NCBI GenBank assembly: GCA_029552745.1
Contig: JAKPDK010000152.1
Coordinates: 124,001 to 188,000 of the forward strand
Length of the DNA: 64,000 nt
From: Candidatus Hydrogenedentota bacterium
Lineage (GTDB): Bacteria > Hydrogenedentota > Hydrogenedentia > Hydrogenedentales > SLHB01
Direction of reading: 5' to 3'
This document shows, piece by piece, positions 46,125 to 55,498 of the stretch. Below the pieces are notes generated by a model. It saw only the letters and a program-made list of their open reading frames with translations, made no database searches and was not told the origin of the DNA. Both the position numbers and the translations under genes were made by a program. How positions within the stretch are numbered: the first letter of the stretch is position 1; each line of letters begins with the position of its first letter.

Positions 46125-49100
46125 AACCAGGATTTGTTCACCTTCACTTACACTCGGAATACAGTGTTCTTGATGGCGCAGGAAAAATTCATGATATTTT
46201 GGAAAAATGCAAAGAGTTCGGCATGAAAGCTTGTGCCATAACGGATCATGGCAGTCTCTTTGGTGCGTTGGATTTCTATTTGGAAGCAGAAAAAGCGGGT
46301 ATCAAGCCCATCATCGGCGCGGAACTGTATGTTGCCAAAACTAGTCGTTTTGATACGAGTGCACGCACTGCTTCGGCTTCCCACGACCATTTTTTGTTAC
46401 TTTGTGAAAATGAGATTGGATATCGCAATCTGTGCCGGCTGAGCTCCCTGGGGTATCTTGAAGGGCATCATTACCGTCCCCGTGTCGATTTGGAACTTCT
46501 CGCTAAATATCGGGAAGGTCTCATAGCCGCCAGCGGCTGTCTTGCAGGCAAGATACCGAGGGCTATCCGTGCCAATGATATGGATGCGGCAAGAAAAGCT
46601 GTGGAAGAATTCATCGAGATTTATGGCAAAGACAACTTCTTAATTGAACTGATGGATCATGGACTGCCGGAACAGGACCAAGTGAACCCGTTGTTGGCTG
46701 AACTCGCGGATGAATATGGATTGCTTCTGATTGCAACGAATAATTGCCACTATGTCAATAAGGAGGATGCTGAAGCCCAAGAGGCGCTGTTGGCTATACA
46801 AACAAACACGACTCTTTACGATGAAAAACGATTTCGATTCGGCGGCGGTCCCGAATACTATTTTAAGAGTCAAGAAGAAATGTATGAGCGCTTTAAGCAA
46901 TGGCCTCAGGCGGTTTCGAATACGGAAAAGGTGGCAGCCCGGTGTAATGTAAAGATCCCGTTAAATCAGGGACTCATACCTGAATATACCCCACCCGCAG
47001 GTTTCACGAAATCTGAATATTTGAAACAGCTGGTACAGCTGGGACTTGAAGAGAGATATAACGGTGCACCCAGCTCAACTCATTTGGAGCGAGCCAAATA
47101 CGAGTTAGAAGTAATTGAGAAAATGGGTTTTGTGGACTATTTTCTTGTCGTGTGGGACCTCGTAAACTTCGCTCGTAGCAGGGGAATTCCCGTAGGACCG
47201 GGGAGAGGGTCCGGAGCGGGGAGTTTGGTTGCTTACGCACTTCATATCACAAATATCGATCCTATCCGCTACAACCTTCTTTTTGAGAGATTTCTGAATC
47301 CGGAGCGCATTTCCATGCCGGATTTTGATCTTGATTTTTGTTACAACCGCCGCGGTGAGGTTATCGACTACGTTCGCGAAAAATATGGTAGAGAAAACGT
47401 CAGTCAAATCATCACGTTTGGAAGAATGTTAGCGAAACAGGTGGTTCGCAACGTAGGTAGGGTCCTGGGCATGCCTTACTCGGAAGTGGACCGGATCGCA
47501 AAACTAATTCCGGACGAATTAAAGATTACCTTAAACGAGGCTGTAGCACGTGAACCAGAATTGGCAAGAATGATAGAAGAAGATCCCCAGGTAAGGAAAC
47601 TCTGGGACTTGGCTCTTCGTTTAGAGGGGGTGGTGGGAACCTGCGGTACCCATGCCGCTGGCGTGATCATCTGCGACAAACCTCTCATCGACCATGTGCC
47701 ACTTTTTAAGGCGGCGGGCAGCGATGTTGTGGCTACGCAATTCGAAATGAAGTACGCCGAAAAAGTCGGCTTGCTTAAAATGGATTTGCTTGGTCTTCGG
47801 ACATTGACGGTCATCAACGATGCCGTCCGCTTTGTCAAAGAAAACCGTGGGATCAGTATAGACATTGACAATCTTGCTCCGGATGATCCCAAAACGTACC
47901 AACTACTCCGGTCGGGTAGAACCACTGGGGTCTTCCAGTTAGAAAGTGCCGGCATGCGCGACTTGGCGAAACGAATAGGTCTGGAAAGCTTGGAAGAAAT
48001 CTGTGCACTGGTTGCCTTGTATAGGCCGGGACCCATGGCAAAAAAGGACGAGTATATTGAGAACAAACACCATCCCGAGCGCATTCGTTATGACCACCCT
48101 TTGCTAGAGCCAATACTGAAAGAAACCTACGGGATTGCCCTCTATCAAGAACAGGTCATGCAAATTGTTCAAGCCCTGGCTGGTTTTACGCTGGGGCAAG
48201 CCGACATCTTACGGCGTGCCATGGGTAAGAAAGACGCCAAGCTTATGGCACAGCAACAAGAAGGCTTTATTGAGGGATGCAAGAAACGGGGTATTGATAC
48301 TTCATTGGCAAAAGACTTGTTTCTCAAGATAGAAGATTTTGCTAACTACGGATTTAACAAGTCTCATAGCATGGCATATGCCTATGTTGCCTACCAAACG
48401 GCTTATTTGAAAGCCAACTACCCGGTCGAGTTTATGGCGGCGTTACTAACCAGCGAGTCGGGAAATTTGGATAAAATAGCCCAATACGTGGAGGAATGTC
48501 GCCGGATGGGCATCGATGTCCTGCCGCCCGACGTCAACAGCAGTGGCGCTGGATTCACGGTCGAAGGTGAAAACATTCGTTTTGGGATGGGGGCAATAAA
48601 AAACGTCGGTCAGAATGCCGTAGAAGCCATCGTCACAGAACGAGAACAAAACGGCCCATTCAAAGACATCTTTGATTTCTGCCGACGCATTGATTCACGG
48701 GTGGTGAACCACCGAGTGCTTGAGAGTCTCAATAAGGCGGGGGCTTTTGCGAGTACCGGTTGGAATCGTCACGAAGTGGAGAGCGTCTTGGAGACGGCAA
48801 TCAGCGAGGGACAAATCAGTCAAAAAGAGCGTGAAATAGGTCAAACGTCTCTGTTCGAAATCCTTGTGGATAACACCGGTCAATCAGCAACGGTGCACGA
48901 GCGTCCGAATCTACCTGAATGGTCGGAAAGTCAGCTCTTAAACTACGAAAAAGAAATGTTAGGATTGTATGTGAGCAGCCATCCTCTTGCGCGCTACGCC
49001 GACCTTCTAGAACGATTCTCAACGTTGCGGCTCAGTGAGTTGCCTGATTTACCCGATGGGGAGGAAGTTACTCTCGGTGGGCTGGTCGCCAATGTAAAGC

Positions 49101-49588
49101 ACCATACAACAGCACGAGGTGCGAAAATGGCATTTGTGACCATCGAAACACTGGAAGGGCCCTGCGAGCTGACCATATTTCCGGAATTATTTGAGAAACG
49201 TGCAGGACTACTTGTAGAAGATATGGCGGTGATGGTGGATGCACGAGTAAACGTTAGGAATCAACAGCCCGGATTAATTGCGTCTGATATTTTTCCTTTG
49301 GATGAGGCGGAAAAGACATTAAGTCAAGAAGCCCATATACGATTGAATACCGTAGGACTGGAGGAATCCACCGTTCAACGTCTAGCAGAAATTCTGGGCT
49401 CCTTTCCCGGAAAGTGTGATGTCTACCTGCACTGTATCACAGCCGAGCGGGACGAAGTTGTAGTCAAAGCTACCAACGTTTGTCGTGTGGCGCCGCAGCC
49501 TGAGATGAAAAAAGAAGTGGAAAACTTGCTTGGCGATAATTGCCTGTGGTTTTCAGCAAACAACAGACTTGTTCTTTTTGAGAATTAG
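46121..49588 (+). CDS. dnaE: DNA polymerase III alpha subunit
   Basis: A 1155-residue replicative polymerase of the DnaE1 type. An N-terminal PHP domain (FVHLHLHSEYS, ITDHGSLFGA), catalytic core with GPGRGSGAGSLVAYAL and the aspartates of MPDFDLDFCYNRRGEVIDYV, then AMGKKD and SHSMAYAYVAYQTAYLKANYPVEFMAALL, a helix-hairpin-helix region, and an OB fold near the C-terminus (VTLGGLVANVKHHTTARGAKMAFVTIE). GTG 46121 is chosen: GGGAGAG sits six bases before it and it overlaps the pncC stop; the in-frame GTG at 46106 lies inside pncC. All polymerase motifs are intact. Confidence 0.97.
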   Translation: MKPGFVHLHLHSEYSVLDGAGKIHDILEKCKEFGMKACAITDHGSLFGALDFYLEAEKAGIKPIIGAELYVAKTSRFDTSARTASASHDHFLLLCENEIGYRNLCRLSSLGYLEGHHYRPRVDLELLAKYREGLIAASGCLAGKIPRAIRANDMDAARKAVEEFIEIYGKDNFLIELMDHGLPEQDQVNPLLAELADEYGLLLIATNNCHYVNKEDAEAQEALLAIQTNTTLYDEKRFRFGGGPEYYFKSQEEMYERFKQWPQAVSNTEKVAARCNVKIPLNQGLIPEYTPPAGFTKSEYLKQLVQLGLEERYNGAPSSTHLERAKYELEVIEKMGFVDYFLVVWDLVNFARSRGIPVGPGRGSGAGSLVAYALHITNIDPIRYNLLFERFLNPERISMPDFDLDFCYNRRGEVIDYVREKYGRENVSQIITFGRMLAKQVVRNVGRVLGMPYSEVDRIAKLIPDELKITLNEAVAREPELARMIEEDPQVRKLWDLALRLEGVVGTCGTHAAGVIICDKPLIDHVPLFKAAGSDVVATQFEMKYAEKVGLLKMDLLGLRTLTVINDAVRFVKENRGISIDIDNLAPDDPKTYQLLRSGRTTGVFQLESAGMRDLAKRIGLESLEEICALVALYRPGPMAKKDEYIENKHHPERIRYDHPLLEPILKETYGIALYQEQVMQIVQALAGFTLGQADILRRAMGKKDAKLMAQQQEGFIEGCKKRGIDTSLAKDLFLKIEDFANYGFNKSHSMAYAYVAYQTAYLKANYPVEFMAALLTSESGNLDKIAQYVEECRRMGIDVLPPDVNSSGAGFTVEGENIRFGMGAIKNVGQNAVEAIVTEREQNGPFKDIFDFCRRIDSRVVNHRVLESLNKAGAFASTGWNRHEVESVLETAISEGQISQKEREIGQTSLFEILVDNTGQSATVHERPNLPEWSESQLLNYEKEMLGLYVSSHPLARYADLLERFSTLRLSELPDLPDGEEVTLGGLVANVKHHTTARGAKMAFVTIETLEGPCELTIFPELFEKRAGLLVEDMAVMVDARVNVRNQQPGLIASDIFPLDEAEKTLSQEAHIRLNTVGLEESTVQRLAEILGSFPGKCDVYLHCITAERDEVVVKATNVCRVAPQPEMKKEVENLLGDNCLWFSANNRLVLFEN

Positions 49589-49667
49589 GCGGTTTTGAGA
49601 CACTATGAATAATTAAGAGTGTAAAGTAGAATAAAAACAGACGGTTTTGCTCAAAGGGAGAGCCACA

Positions 49668-50927
49668 ATGTCGGAGAATCATTCAGACGAATCTCGGAAG
49701 TTTCTGGCGATTCACGGAGGTACGCCGGTGCGTACCACTCCGATAAAGACAGCCGGCAAACGTTTTGATGAGACGGAACTGAGAGAGTTAAAAGAAGCTC
49801 TAGACCAACAAACGCTGTTTTATTGGCACGGGGAAAAAGTGCGCACGTTTCAACGACAGTTTGCCCATCTCTATGGAGTAAAGTACTGTCACATGGTCAC
49901 CAGCGGTACGGCGGCGCTTCATGTGGCGTGTGGGGCGCTGGGAATTGGGCCGGGTGATGAGGTCATCACTTCACCAATTACAGATCAGGGGACTGTAATA
50001 GCCATCCTGGCACAAGGGGGCATACCTGTTTTTGCAGACGTAGATCCCCACACCTACAACATAACGCCAGATTCAATCGCCGCGTGTGTTACGAATCGAA
50101 CAAAAGCGGTGATTGTGGTGCATTTGGCTGGTAACCCTGCCGATATGGATGGGATACTCCTCGTGGCTAGGAAACACGAACTAGCCGTGATCGAGGATTG
50201 TGCTCAAAGCTACTTGTGCTGGTATAAAGGAAGACTTGCGGGCACTCTGGGGGATATTAGTTGTTTCTCACTAAACGATTTTAAGCACATTAGCGCGGGA
50301 GACGGGGGAATGATTGTTACGAACAATGAGTCCCTGAGTAAACGTGCCGGGCTTTTCCTTGATAAAGGATATTCTCGCGACGGCACGGGAAGACGTCCCG
50401 AGTTTCTTGCATTCAATTATAGACCCAACGAATTGACAGGCGCCGTTGCTATCGCTCAATTGAGAAAACTTCCGCAGATTTGCGCCCATCGCAATATGTT
50501 GGGCGACCGTCTCACAAGTCAAATCAAAGGCATTCCAGGCGTGTATCCTCATCGCGTTCTGGACGATTGTAAAAGCTCCTATTGGTTTTACTTGGGAAGA
50601 ATAAACCCGAAGATGTTAAAAGTGGAGCGCGACGAATTTGTAAAGGCAGTGGCTGCTGAAGGTGTACCGATCACTCCGGGATACATCGGCAGAATGGTAT
50701 ATGAATATCCTGTATTGATGAATCACCACGCCTTTGAAAACTGCAAATTCCCTTGGGACGAAAAATACGGACGTGCCGTTCAGTACAGACAAGGACTATG
50801 CCCCATAGCGGAAGAAGTGGAAGCAACTTCTTGGAGGTGTCCCATCTCGGAGTTTATGAGCCTCCGGGATATTGATGACATTGCCGCCGCCGTAAAAAAG
50901 GTAGCGGAATACTATGCCAAGAATTAG
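49668..50927 (+). CDS. DegT/DnrJ/EryC1/StrS-family PLP aminotransferase
   Basis: A 419-residue fold-type I PLP enzyme of the sugar-aminotransferase family. The nucleotide-sugar-binding TSGTAALHVACGALGIGPGDEV motif is near residue 80, VIEDCAQSYLCWYKGRLAGTLGD gives the PLP Asp, and catalytic Lys is in FSLNDFKHISAGDGG. ATG 49668 has AAGGGAG upstream; the TTG at 49647 is unlikely. These enzymes put an amino group on keto-sugars for polysaccharides or flagellin glycans. It lies 127 bases before the fliW-csrA-glycosyltransferase operon, so a role in the same glycan is plausible. The upstream spacer has no clear terminator for dnaE. Confidence 0.9.
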   Translation: MSENHSDESRKFLAIHGGTPVRTTPIKTAGKRFDETELRELKEALDQQTLFYWHGEKVRTFQRQFAHLYGVKYCHMVTSGTAALHVACGALGIGPGDEVITSPITDQGTVIAILAQGGIPVFADVDPHTYNITPDSIAACVTNRTKAVIVVHLAGNPADMDGILLVARKHELAVIEDCAQSYLCWYKGRLAGTLGDISCFSLNDFKHISAGDGGMIVTNNESLSKRAGLFLDKGYSRDGTGRRPEFLAFNYRPNELTGAVAIAQLRKLPQICAHRNMLGDRLTSQIKGIPGVYPHRVLDDCKSSYWFYLGRINPKMLKVERDEFVKAVAAEGVPITPGYIGRMVYEYPVLMNHHAFENCKFPWDEKYGRAVQYRQGLCPIAEEVEATSWRCPISEFMSLRDIDDIAAAVKKVAEYYAKN

Positions 50928-51053
50928 GCGACATCGCATGAATTACAACGCGATATGGTTCTGTTGCTAAACTTAGTTGTTTTCGTGCATACTGCTGTCG
51001 TGGGACCCTTAAGGTAGTGTGCATACAAAAATAAACTTTGGATATTACATTCT

Positions 51054-51524
51054 ATGTTGCTGGAGACATCAAGGTTTGGCGCCCTGGAAGTCGACCCCAA
51101 TACTGTTATTATTTTCACACAACCGATTCTAGGCTTCCAGGAGTATCGCAGATTTATTCTTCTACCGGGACCAAGCTCGTTCCTCAAATGGCTGCAATCC
51201 ACCGATTCAGGAGACCTTGCCTTCATTCTTCTAGATCCCAAAAGTGTTGTCCCGGACTATCAAGTGAATTTGGGGGAGCAAGAGCTCGCGGAACTTGCAG
51301 CGACGCGCGTGGAAGACCTTGACATTTATACCTTGGTGGTGGTCCCGCAGGATCCGAGTCGGATTCGCACGAATCTAAAAGCGCCTATACTGTTGAACAT
51401 GAAGCATCGTCTGGGAAAACAGACGATTCTGGATAATAGTGACTATCCCATCCAATATTACTTGTCCAAGTCGGCGGAACGGGTTGCGTCCAAGGGGGTG
51501 CCCAATGCTCGTACTGACGCGTAA
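51054..51524 (+). CDS. fliW: flagellar assembly factor FliW
   Basis: A 156-residue FliW: an early [27 protein letters not shown] strand region and the later [28 protein letters not shown] are diagnostic. FliW binds CsrA and flagellin alternately, releasing CsrA when flagellin is used up, which ties flagellin translation to secretion. The gene overlaps csrA by 20 bases. No flagellin gene is in the window. Confidence 0.93.
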   Translation: MLLETSRFGALEVDPNTVIIFTQPILGFQEYRRFILLPGPSSFLKWLQSTDSGDLAFILLDPKSVVPDYQVNLGEQELAELAATRVEDLDIYTLVVVPQDPSRIRTNLKAPILLNMKHRLGKQTILDNSDYPIQYYLSKSAERVASKGVPNARTDA

Positions 51525-51738
51525 AGAAGAAGAGAGCATCATGATCGGCGATGACATCGAGGTCAAGGTGCTCAATTTGAGGGAAAACCAAGTCAAAATA
51601 GGCATCATCGCGCCGAAATCAATACCGGTGCACCGGCGCGAAGTATATCTCGCCATTCGGTCAGAAAATGCTCAGGCTGCCGAGTTAGCTTCAGACAAGA
51701 GTATAGCTGAGTTGATCAACCCACCGGAGAAAAAATAA
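51505..51738 (+). CDS. csrA: carbon storage/translation regulator CsrA
   Basis: A 77-residue CsrA. It starts [20 protein letters not shown], keeps RNA-binding Arg44 and Glu46 (VHRREVY), and has an extended C-terminal helix as in FliW-regulated CsrA proteins. ATG 51505 has AGGGGG upstream and lies within the end of fliW, so the two are coupled. The protein binds GGA motifs near ribosome sites and usually blocks flagellin translation. Two bases separate it from the next gene. Confidence 0.96.
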   Translation: MLVLTRKEEESIMIGDDIEVKVLNLRENQVKIGIIAPKSIPVHRREVYLAIRSENAQAAELASDKSIAELINPPEKK

Positions 51739-51740
51739 GT

Positions 51741-52358
51741 ATGGACATCATCATCGACGGTGCCAAGAATTTTCAACCAAAAGAAGAACCGAAAGATGCC
51801 CTCTCGCTCCTCATAGAAATAATCGACTTTCTTCGAGAAAGGGGGAGAGGCGTACTCTCGGTACGTCTCGATGGAAACAAAATGGCACCGGATGAACTTG
51901 TTTCCTGTTTGAAAGAAAAACCTCTCGCCGATATACAGCAGGTGGAAGTAGAATCCGCTGAAATGAGCAAACTGATACAAGATGCATTGCATGAACTTGA
52001 AGAGGCTACCGCCCAATTGCCTGACTTATGCCACCAATTGGCAGAACTTTTTCAAAGCGAAAGCCCGCAACACGCCTATGATCCTTTCCAAAAACTGGCA
52101 GAAATATGGGGCGTGGTTAAGACGCGTCAAATCCAAATTGCCCAGGCACTTTCTCTGGATTTGGAGAGCGCCGAAGTGCAAGGAACTCGATTCTACGAAC
52201 ATCATCAAGCCCTCAATCAGGTCCTGGAAGAAGCCGCCCAAGCCCTTGAGTCAGGCGATTGTATATTGCTTGGCGACCTGTTGGAATATGAGCTGGCGCC
52301 TCGGGCGGAGGTAGAGCGCGCAATTGTCCATTGGCTCAAATCACGGAGTGAAGCATAG
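51741..52358 (+). CDS. uncharacterised csrA-linked protein, 205 aa
   Basis: No family firmly recognised. Residues 1-75 look alpha/beta (MDIIIDGAKNF, then LLIEIIDFLRERGRGVLSVRLDG); residues 75-205 are helical, acidic and probably coiled, with a motif ALESGDCILLGDLLEYELAP near the C-terminus. No signal peptide or membrane segment. It starts two bases after csrA and is followed after nine bases by the methyltransferase/TPR gene, so it is clearly inside the fliW-csrA-glycosylation operon. Position suggests a partner in flagellin modification or a chaperone-like role. Function unknown. Confidence 0.75.
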   Translation: MDIIIDGAKNFQPKEEPKDALSLLIEIIDFLRERGRGVLSVRLDGNKMAPDELVSCLKEKPLADIQQVEVESAEMSKLIQDALHELEEATAQLPDLCHQLAELFQSESPQHAYDPFQKLAEIWGVVKTRQIQIAQALSLDLESAEVQGTRFYEHHQALNQVLEEAAQALESGDCILLGDLLEYELAPRAEVERAIVHWLKSRSEA

Positions 52359-52367
52359 TCGGGCAAC

Positions 52368-53726
52368 ATGATTTCATCGCGCGATTTTCAAAACCCACAG
52401 GACGCGCGCTATGACGTAGGGGGGTATTTCCGCTCGCCCAGACTTGAACTTGTCCCTCATATTCCGCAGGAGGCGCGACGCCTCTTGGATGTGGGCTGCG
52501 CCGCAGGGGAGTTCGGCAAGACTTTAAAAAGTATTCGTGATATTGAAGTCATCGGGGTAGAGCTAGACCCGCAAGCGGCGGAAATGGCACAGCGTCATTT
52601 GGATGAGGTTATCACAGGGAACATCGAAACTCTGACGCTGCCTTTTCCGGACGGGTACTTTGACTGCATAACGTGCGCCGATGTATTGGAACACTTGGTG
52701 GATCCGTGGAACACGCTACTAAAACTGAAACGGCTTCTTGCCCCTGAGGGCACCTTCGTAATCAGCCTTCCAAACGTATCTTTCTTTGAGATCCTATTCG
52801 CCTGTGTCCAAGGTTTCTGGACATACACGGATCACGGCATTCTCGATCGCACTCATCTCCGCTTTTTTACGCCCCTTGAAGCCCAACGGATGATGGAAAA
52901 CGCCGAGCTGGAAGTTGTCACCATTGAGCCTCTCTGTGGGGTCTCCGAAGATAAATTGCCGCGAGATTCCGAAGGCTTTGTTGCGTTATGGGGCATTCGA
53001 CTCGGACCACTGGACGACCGCCAATACTTGACACTCCGCACGTTTCAGACCCTCGTGATTGCACGCACGCTGCCTTTAGAACCTTTCAATGCCGCATGTC
53101 AGGCATTTGAAAAGGGCGACTTTATGAGAGCCTATCGACTTGCTCACCTCGCTAAAAAAGAACCTGTGGAACGCCGAAAAATGTTGCTGGAGGAGACTGC
53201 AAACCGACTGGGATATCTGATTCTACCAGAAGAAATCTACCGGGAATATGTCGAATGTAACCCCAAAAATTCAGACGCCCTTGCTGAACTTGCCATATGC
53301 CTCATCATGTCCAACCAAACAGGGCAAGCCAAACCATGGGTACAAAAAGCACGCGCCCTTGACCCCGAAAATTCCCTTGCTGTCGGTGCCACGGGGTTGG
53401 CGGCGTTGGCTTTAGCGCAATATGACACCGCCTTTCGTCTGCTTGCCGATGCGTTGGAACGTGGGAGGCTAGTTCCCGCCTTAGTGGATGCCTTCTTAGA
53501 TGTGGCTGAAAGGCTGGGGAGATTCTCTGACGCCCAGGAACTTCTTGAAAGACGGGGCATCAAATTATTCCAGCACATAGCCGTGCTCAGACGCTACGCG
53601 GAATTGTTGGAACGCCATGGTGAGCATGATCGTGCCGTAGAATATGCAAAACGGGCTGCTGCAATTTCGTCGTACCCTGAAGACGCTCAGCGGGTCCTTG
53701 CGAAGCTTCACGAGAATACGCCATGA
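52368..53726 (+). CDS. SAM methyltransferase with TPR repeats
   Basis: A 452-residue protein. Residues 30-180 are a class I methyltransferase with RRLLDVGCAAGEFGKTL (motif I), VIGVELDPQAAEMA and DCITCADVLEHLVDPW; residues about 230-445 are TPR-like repeats (NPKNSDALAELAICLIMSN, DPENSLAVGATGLAALALAQYDTA). It overlaps the next gene by four bases. Methyltransferase-TPR fusions are common in bacterial glycosylation loci, where they methylate sugars of surface glycans or bind the glycosylated protein. Target inferred from the neighbours. Confidence 0.85.
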   Translation: MISSRDFQNPQDARYDVGGYFRSPRLELVPHIPQEARRLLDVGCAAGEFGKTLKSIRDIEVIGVELDPQAAEMAQRHLDEVITGNIETLTLPFPDGYFDCITCADVLEHLVDPWNTLLKLKRLLAPEGTFVISLPNVSFFEILFACVQGFWTYTDHGILDRTHLRFFTPLEAQRMMENAELEVVTIEPLCGVSEDKLPRDSEGFVALWGIRLGPLDDRQYLTLRTFQTLVIARTLPLEPFNAACQAFEKGDFMRAYRLAHLAKKEPVERRKMLLEETANRLGYLILPEEIYREYVECNPKNSDALAELAICLIMSNQTGQAKPWVQKARALDPENSLAVGATGLAALALAQYDTAFRLLADALERGRLVPALVDAFLDVAERLGRFSDAQELLERRGIKLFQHIAVLRRYAELLERHGEHDRAVEYAKRAAAISSYPEDAQRVLAKLHENTP

Positions 53727-55498
53727 AACTTGCAAAGGAGTGGTTAAAAGATTTATCGACCGTTTCGCCCGAGCCCGAAATACTGTTGGAACGAGGACGC
53801 AAGGGTTTTTTAACCGCTAAAGTACAAAATCTGTATCTTCACAGCCGATACGACCCAAACGAAGAAGCTCAACGGCTCATAGATTCGGCGGTATTGGATA
53901 ATTACCGCCCAGTTCTCGTCATCGGCTTAGGACTAGGGTATCATGTGTTGGAGCTTCTACAACGTGGATTTCAGGTGGCGGTAGTAGAACCTAGTCCGTT
54001 TCTAGCGAAAGTCGCTCTGGAATCCACCCTCAAAGATGCGGATTTTGAACTGGGGTTAGGAGACGCAGAATCGATTGGCTCGTCTCTTTCATTTCAACGC
54101 TTTGTTTCCGAAATCCCCCAGGTATTTGTCCATCCGCCCACCGAACGTTTATATCCAGAGTTTGTTTCGGGAATCGAAAAACAAGTTATTGCAAATGGTG
54201 TTGCAAAAGCACGTCTCAGTATTGCGGTTATAGGTCCCATGTACGGGGGTTCTCTTCCCATAGCAGGCTATTTGGAACGAGCGTTCCGAAAACTAGGGCA
54301 CCGCACTCTGTATATAGACAACAGCGTAACTTGGAAACTTCATCAAGCCCTCACTGCCAGTATCGTTTCCCGCCGTGCTGGAAAACAACTTACAGACCAT
54401 TTGGTGCATCTTCTAGGCGAATGGAACTATGTCAGAATTATGGAATTTGCACCTGATATATGCATTGTGGTCGCTCAAGCCCCAGTGCCCCCGGTTTTTC
54501 CAGCAAGACTTCGTCAACACGGCATATTGAGTGCATTTTGGTTTATCGAAAATTGGCGGCATTTGGATTACTGGCAGTCTATTGCACCTTTATATGATTT
54601 CTTTTTCCACATACAACCCGGCATCTTCGAAAAAAGACTTGAGGAAATCGGGTGCCGGAATCATGCCTTTGTTCAAACAGCCTGTGACCCGGAAATTCAT
54701 CGTCCTGTTATCCTAAGCGAAGAAGAGCGAAATCACTATACATGTGATATTAGTTTTGCGGGGGCGGGATATCCCAATAGAAAACAATTTTTCAGCGGAC
54801 TTACGGATTATGATTTCAAGATTTGGGGAATCAACTGGGATACGCCCGAGCTACAAAGCTGTGTCCAAAAACCTCAGACCTGGTTCGACTCGGACAAGTT
54901 CGCCAAAATTGTGGCGGGATCGAAGATCAATTTGAACCTCCATTCTAGTACAACGTGTGACGGCATTGATCCCGAAGCAGATGCTATTAACCCCAGGGTG
55001 TTTGAGATTGCGGCATGTGGAGGGTTCCAGCTTTGCGACCCGTGCAAAGGTATCGAAAACCTATTTGATTCTTCGACAGAATTGCCTATCTATCACAATT
55101 TACGAGAGCTCCGCGAATACATTGATTATTTTTTGGCGCATCCGCAAGAACGAACTGTGTTTGCCGAACGGGCTCGCACCCGTATTCTAAAAGAACATAC
55201 CTATGTGCATCGCGCTCAACAAATGCTCGATCTTTTTATGGAGCGCCACGGGAAAGCCCTTTTGAAAAAGGGCATAAAAATACAGCGTACTGTCGGTGAA
55301 ATGATTAACCGAGTAGGCAGAGATTCTGAATTGGCGGCCTATCTGAAACAGCTGCCGCAAGACTTACTTTTTACTTATGAAAACATCATGCAGCAGTTAA
55401 GATCGGACAATTGCCAATTGTCTTTTCCTGAAGCAGTATTCACATACCTTCGAGATCTTCGAACAACAGCAGAACGATTACTAGAAGAACCCCGGTGA
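53723..55498 (+). CDS. CgeB-like glycosyltransferase with Maf-like N-terminal domain
   Basis: A 591-residue protein. The N-terminal part has VQNLYLHSRYDPNEEAQRLI (35-54) and VLVIGLGLGYHVLELL (64-79) with VVEPSPFLAKVAL, a pattern like the N-terminus of flagellin-modifying Maf (DUF115) proteins. The rest resembles CgeB/GT-B enzymes: the C-terminal half contains INLNLHSSTTCDG, INPRVFEIAACGGFQLCD and EHTYVHRAQQMLDLF, the sugar-nucleotide-side motifs. It overlaps both neighbours by four bases. The domain pairing and csrA operon point to flagellin glycosylation. The Maf match is by eye. Confidence 0.82.
   Translation: MKLAKEWLKDLSTVSPEPEILLERGRKGFLTAKVQNLYLHSRYDPNEEAQRLIDSAVLDNYRPVLVIGLGLGYHVLELLQRGFQVAVVEPSPFLAKVALESTLKDADFELGLGDAESIGSSLSFQRFVSEIPQVFVHPPTERLYPEFVSGIEKQVIANGVAKARLSIAVIGPMYGGSLPIAGYLERAFRKLGHRTLYIDNSVTWKLHQALTASIVSRRAGKQLTDHLVHLLGEWNYVRIMEFAPDICIVVAQAPVPPVFPARLRQHGILSAFWFIENWRHLDYWQSIAPLYDFFFHIQPGIFEKRLEEIGCRNHAFVQTACDPEIHRPVILSEEERNHYTCDISFAGAGYPNRKQFFSGLTDYDFKIWGINWDTPELQSCVQKPQTWFDSDKFAKIVAGSKINLNLHSSTTCDGIDPEADAINPRVFEIAACGGFQLCDPCKGIENLFDSSTELPIYHNLRELREYIDYFLAHPQERTVFAERARTRILKEHTYVHRAQQMLDLFMERHGKALLKKGIKIQRTVGEMINRVGRDSELAAYLKQLPQDLLFTYENIMQQLRSDNCQLSFPEAVFTYLRDLRTTAERLLEEPR

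Noticed and set aside
47476-48084. 202-residue frame antisense to dnaE
   Set aside because: Shadow of the polymerase coding frame without start signals or motifs.
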